Positions 28,533 through 37,662 of a DNA stretch of 45,280 nucleotides are shown here, in pieces. The notes under the pieces were generated by a model, which searched no databases, was not told the DNA's origin, and saw nothing but the letters and a program-made list of their open reading frames with translations. Location of the stretch: contig CBCYMI010000023.1 in the NCBI GenBank assembly GCA_965183855.1, positions 1-45,280 of the forward strand, read 5' to 3'. The position numbers and the translations under genes are program-made. This stretch comes from CBCYMI01 sp965183855 (GTDB taxonomy: Bacteria; Pseudomonadota; Alphaproteobacteria; Caulobacterales; Maricaulaceae). The stretch's first letter is position 1; each line of letters begins with the position of its first letter.

Positions 28533-30121
28533 GTGAAAAATTTAATTCCTATTCGTCGTGCACTGATTTCAGTATCTGATAAATCAAAGCTTATCCCTCA
28601 AGCAAAACAATTAATAGATAACGGGATCGAACTTATCTCAACGGGAGGAAGTCGTAGATTGCTTGAACAGGAAGGCATAAAGGTAAAAGATGTTTCTGAA
28701 ATTACCAATTTTCCAGAAATTATGGATGGGCGAGTTAAAACGCTACACCCGCTAATCCATGGCGGACTTCTTGCTAATCGTGATCTTGATACACATCAAC
28801 ACGCGTTAAAAACACATCACATTCCCATTTTTGACTTACTGATTGTGAATTTATATCCTTTTGAGTCCTGCATCGAAGCTGAACATACATGTTATGAAGA
28901 TTGTATTGAGAATATTGATATTGGTGGTCCTGCCATGATTCGTGCTGCTGCAAAAAACCATGCCTTCATTACTGTCTGTGTTGATGATGATGATGTGAAC
29001 GCTGTTTTACAGGAAATGGAAGCTCATCAAGGAAAAACACGCTATCAATTTCGCCAAGAACTCGCTTTTAAGGCTTTTTCAAGAACTGCTGCTTATGATA
29101 GTGTTATTTCCAACTGGTTTTCTCAACAAATAAAAGAGCCATCTCCAAAATGGATTACACTTTCAGGAGAAGTTAAATCATCCCTAAGATATGGAGAAAA
29201 TCCTCACCAAAAAGCCTTTTTTTGTAAACAATTTAAACACTATCCTGGCGTCTCCACAGCAGAGCAAATTCAAGGAAAAGCTCTATCTTATAATAACATT
29301 AATGATATAGATGCAGCGTTTACATTATTATCAGACTTGCCAAGAGAAAAACCGGCTGTTGCGATTATCAAACATACAAACCCGTGTGGTGTTGCGATTA
29401 GAGAAACCTTAAAGGATGCGTATCAATCTGCTCTTGATTGTGATCCTGTCTCTGCATTTGGAGGCATTATTGCACTTAATCAATCTATTGATTCAGAAAC
29501 CGCAAATTTAATGACACAAATATTCACAGAAGCAATTATTGCCCCTGATGCAAACCCACAAGCCCGTTTGATTTTATCAAAAAAGAAAAACCTTAGAATC
29601 CTGTTAACCAAAAACCTACCTAACCTTGAAGAACACTTCAATGAAATGAAAACAGTTTCAGGAGGGTTTCTGATACAAACAAGAGATTATAAAAAAATTG
29701 ATCAATCAAATCTTGATATTGTTACTAAGAAAAGCCCAACTGATTCTGAAATAAAGGATATGTTATTTGCCTGGAATATTGTAAAACATGTTAAATCAAA
29801 TGCGATTGTTTTTGCAAAAAACAATCAGATATTAGGAATAGGGGCAGGACAGACAAGTCGAATTGATTCCGTAGAAATTGCAAAAAAGCAATCTTTAAAA
29901 GCAATTGAACATATGAAAAACCCAGTTTCTTTTTAAATGGAATGGTATGCGCATCTGATGCATTTTTTCCTTTTTCAGATGGTATTGTGATTGCTGCTCA
30001 AGCAGGCGCAACGGCAATTATTCAACCTGGCGGTTCTATTAAAGACAAAGAAGTTATTAAAACAGCTGATGAATTAAGATTAAGCATGGTATTTACTGGA
30101 ATCCGCCATTTCAAACATTAA
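28533..30121 (+). pseudogene. purH: bifunctional AICAR transformylase/IMP cyclohydrolase, frameshifted near the 3' end
   Basis: Catalyses the last two steps of IMP synthesis. GTG start with GGAG upstream. The first frame (to 29936, 467 residues) has the IMP cyclohydrolase domain (LISTGGSRRLLEQEG, EIMDGRVKTLHPLIHGGLL) and most of the transformylase domain (LRYGENPHQKAFF, AIIKHTNPCGVAI, CDPVSAFGGIIALN). It ends at TAA within a T5 run at 29930-29934. Adding one T restores VSFLNGMVCASDAFFPFSDG and continues to the canonical end IQPGGSIKDKEVI, VFTGIRHFKH at 30121, total about 529 residues, the normal length. The lost 62 residues contain conserved parts of the transformylase active region. As de novo purine synthesis is usually kept, a sequencing error or slippage rescue should be considered before true inactivation. 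Confidence 0.9.
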
Positions 30122-30512
30122 AGTTTTTGTCTTTATCAACAGCATAAAAAGCAATCAGATCCAATTAATCCACATAATACCAGAAAAACGGGGGCTTATT
30201 GGACAGACAATTTGGAAATTATGATCAAATCAGGGAAAAAGAACGAAATACTATTAAAAACACTCAAACATGCATTAGAAAGAATAATTAGAAAATAATG
30301 ATGTTTAAAACGATTGATGTAAATATTATTTCTAACCTAGTTCAAACCACTCAAATAATATGAACAAATTGGTATTTATAATTTTAGGAATTTTATAATC
30401 TTGAAAGCCATATTATAATGCTTTATTTAAACAATTCGATTGTTTATTAAGATCCATAATTAAGGTTGTTGATTTTAATCCTATTTAAATCATTAATAAC
30501 CTGCTTGCTATA
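30122..30512. other. gap after purH with an unexplained 58-codon open frame
   Basis: Directly after the purH stop, in the same frame, 58 codons stay open to TAA near 30296 and contain NPHNTRKTGAYWTDNLEIMI and KNEILLKTLKHALERIIRK. There is no start codon near its beginning, and the composition looks protein-like. I do not recognise it; it may be a remnant of another gene. The remainder up to the tRNA is featureless. Confidence 0.35.
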
Positions 30513-30589
30513 TGGCGGTCCCGGGGCGATTTGAACGCCCGACCTCTTCCTTCGGAGGGAAGCACTCTATCCAGCTGAGCTACGGGACC
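30513..30589 (-). tRNA. tRNA-Arg (anticodon CCG)
   Basis: On the minus strand a full cloverleaf reads: acceptor GGTCCCG pairing with CGGGACC; D arm GCTCAGCTGGATAGAGT; anticodon stem-loop CTTCC-CTCCGAA-GGAAG with anticodon CCG; variable loop; T arm GGGCG-TTCAAAT-CGCCC; discriminator G and an encoded CCA. 77 nt. It decodes the CGG arginine codon. Confidence 0.96.
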
Positions 30590-30976
30590 TTTTAAAATTC
30601 TGGTTCTATCCAGTTTATAAGTTTTTGTAAATATCATCTCCTTAAAACAATAAATCGTGCGTTTAAATCTAATTATCTTTTCTGGAGTAAAAGAAGATTA
30701 TAATAGCGTATTAAAAACTGGCTTATATCAAAATCTCTTAACGGATTAAAAAACAAGGAGGGTTTTTAAGACCAACATATTCTATTTTAAATTTTATGTT
30801 TTATGGATAAAAATTACCCTTTTATATGCTCTGAACGATTTTGTTGGCTTATTTTAAAAATCTCCTGGGCACATTCCCTATATTTAAAAATACAGTTTAC
30901 GTTTAAAATATTTTTTATTAAAAAAATCTGACTCCAGGAAAAGCAATCTTATTTATTTTTGTATCCAAAACATATA
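30590..30976. other. spacer between tRNA-Arg and atpF
   Basis: 387 bp, AT-rich. It should hold the tRNA promoter and the end of the atp transcript, but no clear terminator hairpin or small gene can be seen. Confidence 0.5.
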
Positions 30977-31495
30977 CTAATTAAGCTTATTGGATAAATC
31001 CTCTAATCCCTGTTTAATAAATTCTTTCTGAAACACTTTTGTTTGATTTTTTTGAAATAATTTTTCAATGCTATTAACAGCCAAGTCTGCGGCAATATTT
31101 TTGATTTGACAGATTGCTTCTTGCTCTGCATACGCAATTTTAGTCTCTGCCATTTCTGCACGCTTTTCCATCCTCTGCCGAGTAGAGATCTTTAAGGTTT
31201 CAGCTAATCGATCTGCTTCTTTTCTAGCTTGCTCCACGATTCCTTGAGCTTCTTTTTCGGCCTCTCTTTGACGTCTTTGATAAGATGCCAATAATTCTTG
31301 CGCTTGCTCTCTTAACTTTCTTGCTTCTTCAAGCTCATGTGCAATTTTTTTTGATCTTTCATCCAAAGAGTGTGCAATTTTTTTATGAATATTTAAAAAA
31401 AATAGAATCATAATAAACAGGATCAAGGCAATCAATACCCAAAAAACAGGATCCGCTAGACCATTTGGAATATGTAATGCGTGTGAAAAATCCAT
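30977..31495 (-). CDS. atpF: F0 ATP synthase subunit b
   Basis: Peripheral-stalk subunit linking F0 to F1. The 172-residue product has one N-terminal membrane helix (about residues 15-36, ADPVFWVLIALILFIMILFF) followed by a long charged helix rich in Glu, Lys, Ala and Gln (EEARKLREQAQELLASYQRR, QARKEADRLAE). It is 12 nt downstream of the b' gene and last in the visible atpB-E-F'-F run, the standard alphaproteobacterial order. The F1 genes are not in this window. Confidence 0.95.
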   Translation of the reverse strand: MDFSHALHIPNGLADPVFWVLIALILFIMILFFLNIHKKIAHSLDERSKKIAHELEEARKLREQAQELLASYQRRQREAEKEAQGIVEQARKEADRLAETLKISTRQRMEKRAEMAETKIAYAEQEAICQIKNIAADLAVNSIEKLFQKNQTKVFQKEFIKQGLEDLSNKLN

Positions 31496-31507
31496 AATGA
31501 ACTCTTT

Positions 31508-32089
31508 TTATGTGTTTTTTTCTTTAATAGCAGAATTTTCAGAATAAACAAACAGCTCTTTTGAAACATCATCAACTGTTTTCTTAATTGTTGCTTGATT
31601 AAAGATCTGCCGATTAGATAATTTTCCAGAAATAGTCTCTGCAACTTCATAAGCAATAACATTGACATTTTTCATTGCCTTTTGATTTGCTTTCTGAATT
31701 CTAGTCTCGGCCAATACCTGTTTTCTAGAAATCTCGGCTTCTGCTTCACTAATTTCCTTATTGACTTCTTCTTGTACTGCTTTTTTAACCGTCTCTGCAT
31801 GCTCTTGTGCTTTTTCTTTTGCTTGAATAAGAGATTTTTCATATTCAAGCTTTGCCTGTTCTGCTTCATTTTGCATTCTTGTTACAGAATCAAGATCATC
31901 AGCAATACGATTACGCCTTTCCTCTATAACTCCAGAAAGGCGAGGTAAGAGAATCTTTGAAAGAATAAAGTACAGAATACCAAATGTTACAAACAGCCAA
32001 AATATCTGAGACGTATAATGTGTTGTATCAAAAGGAGGGAAATTCCCCTTTTGTTCATTATGTTCTATAGTGTTTGTTATATCTGACAT
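31508..32089 (-). CDS. F0 ATP synthase subunit b'
   Basis: Second peripheral-stalk subunit, typical of alphaproteobacteria and cyanobacteria where b and b' form a heterodimer. The ATG at 32089 is chosen because GGAG precedes it at good spacing; the frame also extends to 32113 without a ribosome-binding site. The product (193 residues) starts MSDITNTIEHNEQKGNFPPFD, has one membrane helix (TSQIFWLFVTFGILYFILSKILLP) and the GVIEERRNRIADDLDSV motif, then a long coiled helix. Lies between atpE and atpF. Confidence 0.94.
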   Translation of the reverse strand: MSDITNTIEHNEQKGNFPPFDTTHYTSQIFWLFVTFGILYFILSKILLPRLSGVIEERRNRIADDLDSVTRMQNEAEQAKLEYEKSLIQAKEKAQEHAETVKKAVQEEVNKEISEAEAEISRKQVLAETRIQKANQKAMKNVNVIAYEVAETISGKLSNRQIFNQATIKKTVDDVSKELFVYSENSAIKEKNT

Positions 32090-32142
32090 TTTATACTCCA
32101 GTGTAAAAGCCATATAAAGTACAAAAAAACCTTATTGGCTTT

Positions 32143-32370
32143 TTAGACAACAAAGATCATAATAATGGCAATCAAAAGCGAGAAAATACCCAATGCTTCT
32201 GTCACGGCAAACCCAAAGATCAAAGTTCCATATTGCTCTTTTGCTGCCGAAGGATTACGTAATGCACCTTCTAGATAGCTTGAAAATATTTTTCCAACGC
32301 CAAGAGCAGAACCCATAATTCCTAAACACGCAATACCCGCACCAATATATTTCGCTGCTTCTGCTTCCAT
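32143..32370 (-). CDS. atpE: F0 ATP synthase subunit c
   Basis: Proton-carrying ring subunit. The 75-residue hairpin has two membrane helices: helix 1 with the glycine-rich GAGIACLGIMGSALGVGKIF, the polar loop with LRNPSA, and helix 2 FGFAVTEALGIFSLLIAIIM carrying the ion-binding carboxylate E58. The residues around it do not show the extra polar set associated with sodium-type rings, so proton coupling is likely. A strong AAAAAGGAG ribosome-binding site precedes the ATG. Confidence 0.97.
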   Translation of the reverse strand: MEAEAAKYIGAGIACLGIMGSALGVGKIFSSYLEGALRNPSAAKEQYGTLIFGFAVTEALGIFSLLIAIIMIFVV

Positions 32371-32472
32371 TTTTTTTCTCCTTTTTAAATTTTTAAATTA
32401 AGTTATCCTTTGATAACTGTGTTACATATTTCATTTTATATGTCTAATATTCATTTACAAATGCCTTCAAAA

Positions 32473-33219
32473 TCAATGTCCTGGATGCAACGCATCATTA
32501 AGATAAATACAGGTCAAGATTGCAAATACATATGCCTGTAAAAACGCAACCAATAATTCAAGAGCCGTAAGTGCAATTGTAAACACTAATGGTAGAGGAG
32601 ATAAAATCGCCCATACTCCCGCAGCTCCCAAAGTAACAATAAAACCAGCAAATATTTTTAATAAAATATGCCCCGCCAGCATATTTGCAAATAATCTTAC
32701 AGACAAACTGACAGGTCGGCTTAAAAATGAAAAAACCTCTATTGGAATGACAATAGGGAGCACATATATAGGAACACCTGAAGGAACAAATATTTTTAAA
32801 AATCTCAATCCATTTTTATAGACACCATATCCAATAACAACAGCCATTACAGTCAATGCAAGAGATAAAGTAACAATAATCTGGCTTGTAATGGTTAGAA
32901 ATACTGGAAACAATCCCAATAAATTAGCTAATAAGACAAATATAAAAAGAGAAAAGACAAATGGGAAAAAACGCAATCCTTCATTCCCATTTGTTGAGAG
33001 AATCATATCTGCTACAAACTCATAGATTATCTCGGCAATTGATTGAAGCTTTCCTGGTACCAAATCCTGTTTTGCTGTTGCAATGTACAAAAAAAACAAA
33101 ACAATCAGCACACTGATCACCATCATTAAACTTGAACTTGTAAAAGAAAGATCAAGCCCACCGATATTAATCTCAGCGATACGATGAACTTCAAACTGTT
33201 TCATTGGATCATTAGACAT
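32473..33219 (-). CDS. atpB: F0 ATP synthase subunit a
   Basis: Membrane stator that forms the proton half-channels against the c-ring. The 248-residue product has multiple membrane helices and the family motifs: FFPFVFSLFIFVLLANLLGL, the essential arginine in SRPVSLSVRLFANMLAGHILL, and a C-terminal ALELLVAFLQAYVFAILTCIYLNDALHPGH. The stop is TGA. It leads the visible atp run, but the usual upstream atpI is absent here (it is at 11 kb). Confidence 0.97.
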   Translation of the reverse strand: MSNDPMKQFEVHRIAEINIGGLDLSFTSSSLMMVISVLIVLFFLYIATAKQDLVPGKLQSIAEIIYEFVADMILSTNGNEGLRFFPFVFSLFIFVLLANLLGLFPVFLTITSQIIVTLSLALTVMAVVIGYGVYKNGLRFLKIFVPSGVPIYVLPIVIPIEVFSFLSRPVSLSVRLFANMLAGHILLKIFAGFIVTLGAAGVWAILSPLPLVFTIALTALELLVAFLQAYVFAILTCIYLNDALHPGH

Positions 33220-34083
33220 AATATATGCAACTTCCTAATCTTTGCTACCCGCATTATTTTAATGAATGTTTTATAGTCATTTTGCGTTTAATAAAATGTT
33301 TTTGTTTCAGTTTCCAGTCTTTTTTGAAATTTTTATATATTCCATGTTTTTTTAACTTAAAAACCAGCCTAAATAGTATAAAGATATATTTGCTAAATTC
33401 CTTTTTATCTAACCATTTTCTAAAAACCAAATGTTTAATATTCTGTATCCTCCCCAATAAAAATCAGGAACCAAAAAAATGAGATAACTCATTTGGATTT
33501 ATCAATAAATGAGATATAAAACAAGAGATATTTGTCCCAATAATAACGAGCTTGGTAAAAATAAAACTTCCTATAGGGACATCTGCTTTCTTAAAGGCTT
33601 TTTAACATTTATTTTAAAGCTATTTTTGGATAAATTACTTTTTTTCTTCTGCAATGGCAATTATTACCATCCTTATCAAAATGTTTTTTGTAAATTAAGA
33701 TTAAATCTTATGTTCAGCAGATATCATTTAAATATAAAATTATTCCCTATAAAATATATATTATCTTATTTTTAGAAAGTTTTATTAAAGGGTCTTGCCC
33801 TGTATTTTTGACTTGCATGAAAGCTATGTGATTCCAACTATAAACCTGGTTGATTTTTTAGTACAAAATCAGACATAAAATAAAATTTATACGTAAAAAT
33901 TCATTAAAGCTTTGTTGTGTCCAGATCAAAATATTCTTAAGTCTTTTAATAAGTTAGCGAAAAGTATGAAGAAAAGTATAGAGAAATGTATTAAACTTTT
34001 CCTTTATTTTTCAAGCTATTATCTTTTATTTTCAAAAAATCTTTAAAAATCAAGGGTTTATGGGAACAGAAATGCTAGGATTA
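33220..34083. other. 0.86-kb gene-free region between atpB and tRNA-Gly
   Basis: Extremely AT-rich; short open frames (33225-33482 plus, 33254-33457 minus, 33509-33775 plus) are Phe/Lys/Leu-rich and have no motif, so I take them as non-coding. This is where atpI would normally be found; no trace of its GxGxGWxxD motif is seen. It probably contains the atp promoter. Confidence 0.55.
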
Positions 34084-34158
34084 TGGAGCGGGTGATGAGA
34101 TTCGAACTCACGACTTTCACCTTGGCAAGGTGACGCTCTACCCCTGAGCTACACCCGC
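34084..34158 (-). tRNA. tRNA-Gly (anticodon GCC)
   Basis: On the minus strand: acceptor GCGGGTG pairing with CACCCGC; D arm GCTCAGGGGTAGAGC; anticodon stem-loop TCACC-TTGCCAA-GGTGA with anticodon GCC; T arm TGAG-TTCGAAT-CTCA; discriminator T and encoded CCA. 75 nt. It decodes GGC and GGU glycine codons. Confidence 0.96.
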
Positions 34159-34481
34159 TTAAATCCCTATCCTTGCCCTTTAAATCATGCAATGTATACA
34201 AAAGCATATTAAAGAACAAGCCCCCCTAGCAGAAAATAGCTTATTACCCAGAATAGTTTAAAAATCAACCCCAGATCAAAATTTCTTTATTCTATTCTTT
34301 GAAAATTTCACATATCAACTGAACCTTATCTTTAAATATTCAAAAATACAGTATATATATCAGCATTTATAAAAGAAAACAGAAGAAATCGAATTGAATA
34401 TTGAAACCTTTATCTATTAAATATGATCTTTAATATCATTACGTGTCACAACGTATTACATATATAAATCAGAGAATTAAA
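34159..34481. other. spacer upstream of the YbaK-like gene
   Basis: 323 bp with no coding frame, repeat or clear promoter motif visible. It must carry the tRNA-Gly promoter on the minus strand and the promoter of the YbaK-like gene on the plus strand. Confidence 0.45.
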
Positions 34482-34991
34482 ATGACTGTTTTTACAGAAG
34501 CCCAAAAAAGACTATTTAAAACCCTGGATACGCTTGATATCAAATATCAATTACATCATCATCCACCACTTTTTACAGTAGAAGAAAGTCGTCAATACAA
34601 GCAAGTAATCGCAGGAGGACACACAAAAAATCTATTTTTAAAAGATAAACAAAATCGTTTTTTTCTATTATGCGCGCTTGATCATACAGAAATTAGACTT
34701 AATCAACTTCATAAAAAAATAGCCTCTGGCAGATTAAGTTTTGCCAAACTGGAAGCTCTAAGAGAAATTTTAGGAGTTCAGCCAGGTTCGGTTACTCTCT
34801 TTGCCTTAATGAATGATCAAAAAGGCAATGTTGATCTTTTACTGGACGAATCAATCTTTGAACATGAATTAATTAATTTTCATCCTCTCATAAATACATC
34901 CACCCTAACATTAAAATCAGAAGATCTTCCTAAATGGATCAAAACAACAGGAAATGCTTATAAAATTCTAAATCTCAAAACAGAAGAATAA
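34482..34991 (+). CDS. YbaK/PrdX-type aminoacyl-tRNA deacylase
   Basis: Trans-editing enzyme of the prolyl-tRNA synthetase-associated domain family, which hydrolyses mischarged tRNAs such as Ala-tRNA-Pro. The ATG at 34482 gives MTVFTEAQKRLFKTLDTLDI; the frame extends upstream but without family similarity. Seen: HHHPPLFTVEESR, then GGHTKNLFLKDKQNRFFLLCAL with the conserved lysine, LSFAKLEALREILGVQPGSVTLFALMND, and a C-terminal FHPLINTSTLTL, all in the order of PrdX/ProXp-ala proteins. Length 169 is normal. The exact substrate tRNA is not fixed by sequence. Confidence 0.88.
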   Translation: MTVFTEAQKRLFKTLDTLDIKYQLHHHPPLFTVEESRQYKQVIAGGHTKNLFLKDKQNRFFLLCALDHTEIRLNQLHKKIASGRLSFAKLEALREILGVQPGSVTLFALMNDQKGNVDLLLDESIFEHELINFHPLINTSTLTLKSEDLPKWIKTTGNAYKILNLKTEE

Positions 34992-35059
34992 AAATATTTG
35001 AATTAAAAAAAATATAAGCTAGTATTAGCATATAAGAATGCTAAATTCATGGAGCAATT

Positions 35060-35407
35060 GTGTCCCTTTCTGAAGCCAATTCTAATATCAAACTGATTAA
35101 TGATGAAACATTTTTAAAAGAAGTCATTGAGCAATCAAAAACACAGGCTGTTATGGTTGATTTCTATACACCTTGGTGCAAACCCTGCCAAACACTTGAA
35201 TTGATTCTTAAAAAGCTTGTTCAAGAGACCAAAAACAGCATTAAACTGGTTAAAATCAATATTGATGAAAACCCTATCTTTGCTGGTCGTATGGGTGTTA
35301 TTTCTGTCCCTGCTGTATTTGTTTTTAAAAACGAGCAGGCGATCCATGGATTTGCAGGCATTATTCCAGAAATACAAATAAAAAATATGATCAAAGAGGT
35401 TTTATAA
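35060..35407 (+). CDS. thioredoxin-family protein
   Basis: Small dithiol oxidoreductase. The 115-residue product uses a GTG start (35060) with GGAG just upstream. The fold is standard thioredoxin: VMVDFYTPWCKPCQTL with C40 and C43, then VKINIDENPIFAGRMGVISVPAVFVFKN with the cis-proline after ISV. The active site is CKPC rather than the classic CGPC, which may shift its redox potential. It precedes the Lon-N-domain gene, the usual order in alphaproteobacteria. Could be the main thioredoxin or a specialised one. Confidence 0.87.
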   Translation: MSLSEANSNIKLINDETFLKEVIEQSKTQAVMVDFYTPWCKPCQTLELILKKLVQETKNSIKLVKINIDENPIFAGRMGVISVPAVFVFKNEQAIHGFAGIIPEIQIKNMIKEVL

Positions 35408-35675
35408 AAACAAGAAGCCAGATTAAAAAAGATATATATATAAATTAAGTGTTATAAATATTAATACTCTATTTTTAAACAATGATAATTCTCAAATTCA
35501 GAGCCTGGTTTATTTAATATAAATATAATATTGGAAATAAGTATTTATGCCATATTCATTTAACTGTTTACAGAATACTTGCTAATATATTTATTATTTT
35601 CAATAAACTGGAATATAATAATAAGATTTTTTAGCATTCTACTTTACATAAAACAAAGCATAAATGGTATATTAT

Positions 35676-36305
35676 ATGAACCTAAAATTTAGTTTTTTAC
35701 CAGAAACACTATCTATACTTTCCGAAATGAATATTATTTTGTTTCCAGGCACAACACTCCCTTTAAAAATTAGTGATCCTTATTATATTAACATGATCGA
35801 GCATTGTTTTGAAAATGAATGCCTATTAGGGGTAATTCAAAAACTACCAGAAAAACAAAAGAAAACTAAGATTGGATGCTTGGGTAAAATTTTCAGCTTT
35901 TCTGAAACTGAACAACAGGATTATTTTGTTCTTCTACATGGAATTTGTCGTTTTCAGGTCGCTTACACATCCTCAAATGAAGATCTAAACATGAAACATA
36001 TTCATGTCGAATATCACCATTTTCTAGATGATTTGAAAAATCAGAAATTAGAAAACAAAATTTTGGCAGAAAACCTAAAAGAAATCTTTAAGCATTATGC
36101 GAAAATAATTGGATATTCTGAAAACACCAATTATATTGATGATTGGTCATTTGACATGCTTGTAACACAATTATCTATGTCTTGTCCGTTTGAAGCTTTG
36201 GAAAAACAAGCATTGCTTGAATCAAAAAACATAACTCAGAGATATGAAATATTAACATCCTTAATGGAAATGAAAATAATAGAAGGAAATAAAATGACTA
36301 TATAA
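35676..36305 (+). CDS. Lon N-terminal (LonN) domain protein
   Basis: Stand-alone version of the substrate-binding domain of Lon protease, without the ATPase and protease parts. The 209-residue product (ATG at 35676; four extra codons are open upstream) begins MNLKFSFLPETLSI and shows the domain pattern IILFPGTTLPLKISDPYYINMIEHC, LLGVIQ, IGCLGKIFSF and YFVLLHGICRFQVAY. Its function is not established; in alphaproteobacteria it is consistently found between thioredoxin and Trm112 genes, as it is here. Confidence 0.87.
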   Translation: MNLKFSFLPETLSILSEMNIILFPGTTLPLKISDPYYINMIEHCFENECLLGVIQKLPEKQKKTKIGCLGKIFSFSETEQQDYFVLLHGICRFQVAYTSSNEDLNMKHIHVEYHHFLDDLKNQKLENKILAENLKEIFKHYAKIIGYSENTNYIDDWSFDMLVTQLSMSCPFEALEKQALLESKNITQRYEILTSLMEMKIIEGNKMTI

Positions 36306-36510
36306 ATAAGCTGGTGATATTTTTATATAAATGGCTTAACTCTTATTTCAGAGAAGAAAATAATTATAGCAGTTAAATTAAAGCATATCTCTTCTCTTAA
36401 AGGTGATATTTCAAATCAATAAAAAGAAATATATCCTAACTATTTAATTTATATGATTTGCTTATCATTAAATGATATGGACAAGAGTATACATTTCAGG
36501 AAATAAAAGA

Positions 36511-36771
36511 ATGACAATATCTAAAGACCACAAACAAGATTCAGAATCTTTAAAATCAAACTCTAAAACACATCATGAACACAAAAACGCAGAGATTGAG
36601 GTTGATCCCGCTTTGCTGGAAATCCTTGTCTGCCCTTTGACGAAAACAACACTTGTTTATGATAAAAAACGAAATGAGTTAATCTCAAAAGCAGCAAAGC
36701 TTGCCTTTCCAATTAAAAAAGGAATTCCAATCATGCTTATAGATCTGGCAAGACCTCTTGATCATAAATAA
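36511..36771 (+). CDS. Trm112-family small protein
   Basis: Trm112 proteins activate partner methyltransferases. The ATG at 36511 is favoured by AGGA upstream; the product is 86 residues with a charged N-terminal extension of about 25 residues before the conserved core DPALLEILVCPLTKTTLVYD to AKLAFPIKKGIPIMLIDLARPLD. The zinc-binding cysteines of the eukaryotic and enterobacterial forms are reduced to one (LVCPLT), as is usual in alphaproteobacteria. Followed by a terminator-like hairpin. Confidence 0.88.
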   Translation: MTISKDHKQDSESLKSNSKTHHEHKNAEIEVDPALLEILVCPLTKTTLVYDKKRNELISKAAKLAFPIKKGIPIMLIDLARPLDHK

Positions 36772-36809
36772 AGAATGCCTTTTCTATAAGATTTCTTCTT
36801 TAGATTATT

Positions 36810-36854
36810 AAAGATAAGGCACGTGTCAAAATTGGTTCATCACCTTATCTTTTT
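36810..36854 (+). terminator. putative rho-independent terminator after Trm112 gene
   Basis: AAAGATAAGG (36810-36819) and CCTTATCTTT (36843-36852) form a perfect 10-bp stem followed by a T-run. The 23-nt loop is longer than usual, which lowers certainty. Confidence 0.5.
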
Positions 36855-37384
36855 ATCCCCATTTTAATCTTATTTATATTTTTTCAAATATGAGGGATTT
36901 GTTTTCTAGATATGAATATAACCATTGCTTATAAATTTAATCCTTATTTGTTTTCCATCATGTTTTAATCTTTAACACATTAACTCTTTCTACCATTAAA
37001 AGATTTGGGGAATTAATGATCGAGCTATTTTAGAACCTAAAAAGATTTCCATAAAAATCTTTTTGGCATATCAGATGTTAAGCTCTCTTAACTTTTTAAA
37101 AATAATCTGTTTCTAGCTCAAAAAAATATTACCTTCATTGAATTTTTACGTTAGTATCTTTATGAAGGATTCTAAAAAATAATCTACATTCATATGATGA
37201 TACATATAGACAATTTGAGATAATCTGAGTATAGCTTTTAAATGAATTAAACAAACATTGCCTGACATTGAAATATATGAATATGAACGCTAATTTCCTA
37301 TTTTTTTTAAAAAAATATTATTTATCTGATTTTCCAAGATACCAGAAAACATATCCTGGAAAAGTTAGATATCCCTCCAAGAGC
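36855..37384. other. gap between Trm112 gene and lptM
   Basis: About 530 bp of AT-rich sequence. A frame opens at 37268 upstream of the preferred lptM start, but its first 39 residues (Lys/Tyr/Phe-rich) precede the signal peptide and look non-coding. Nothing else is supported. Confidence 0.5.
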
Positions 37385-37627
37385 ATGCTGTTATTATTAT
37401 GTTCAATGCTTTTTCTTTGTGCTTGTGGTTTGAGAGGAAAACTCGAAAAACCACCACCTTTATGGGAAAAACGCAAGGAAACTACTAATTATTTTTTCTC
37501 AAAGAATCCTTCAATCTTAGATTATATAGTTGAGGCTCATGTATATCATCATATAAATTACCCTACCAAGATTGAATTGATTAAAGCAGGATTAATCCGT
37601 TTAGAAAAGCAAATAATTCTATCCTGA
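37385..37627 (+). CDS. lptM: LptM-like lipoprotein
   Basis: LptM (YifL) is a tiny lipoprotein that helps the LptD/E LPS translocon mature and is often encoded just upstream of lysA, as here. From the ATG at 37385 the product has a signal peptide MLLLLCSMLFLCAC with a lipobox (LCAC) and then the conserved CGLRGKLEKPPP, the LptM signature. About 55 further residues (LWEKRKETTNYFFSKNPS onward) follow, longer than E. coli LptM's tail and not recognised. The stop is TGA. The start choice rests on the signal peptide rather than a good ribosome-binding site. Confidence 0.8.
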   Translation: MLLLLCSMLFLCACGLRGKLEKPPPLWEKRKETTNYFFSKNPSILDYIVEAHVYHHINYPTKIELIKAGLIRLEKQIILS

Positions 37628-37662
37628 TTTAAGATTTTTTATCACCATTCTAAAGGAAAAGC

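Noticed and set aside
33225..33775. Short frames between atpB and tRNA-Gly
   Set aside because: Composition is what random AT-rich sequence gives; no motifs or credible start sites, and an atpI remnant was looked for and not found.
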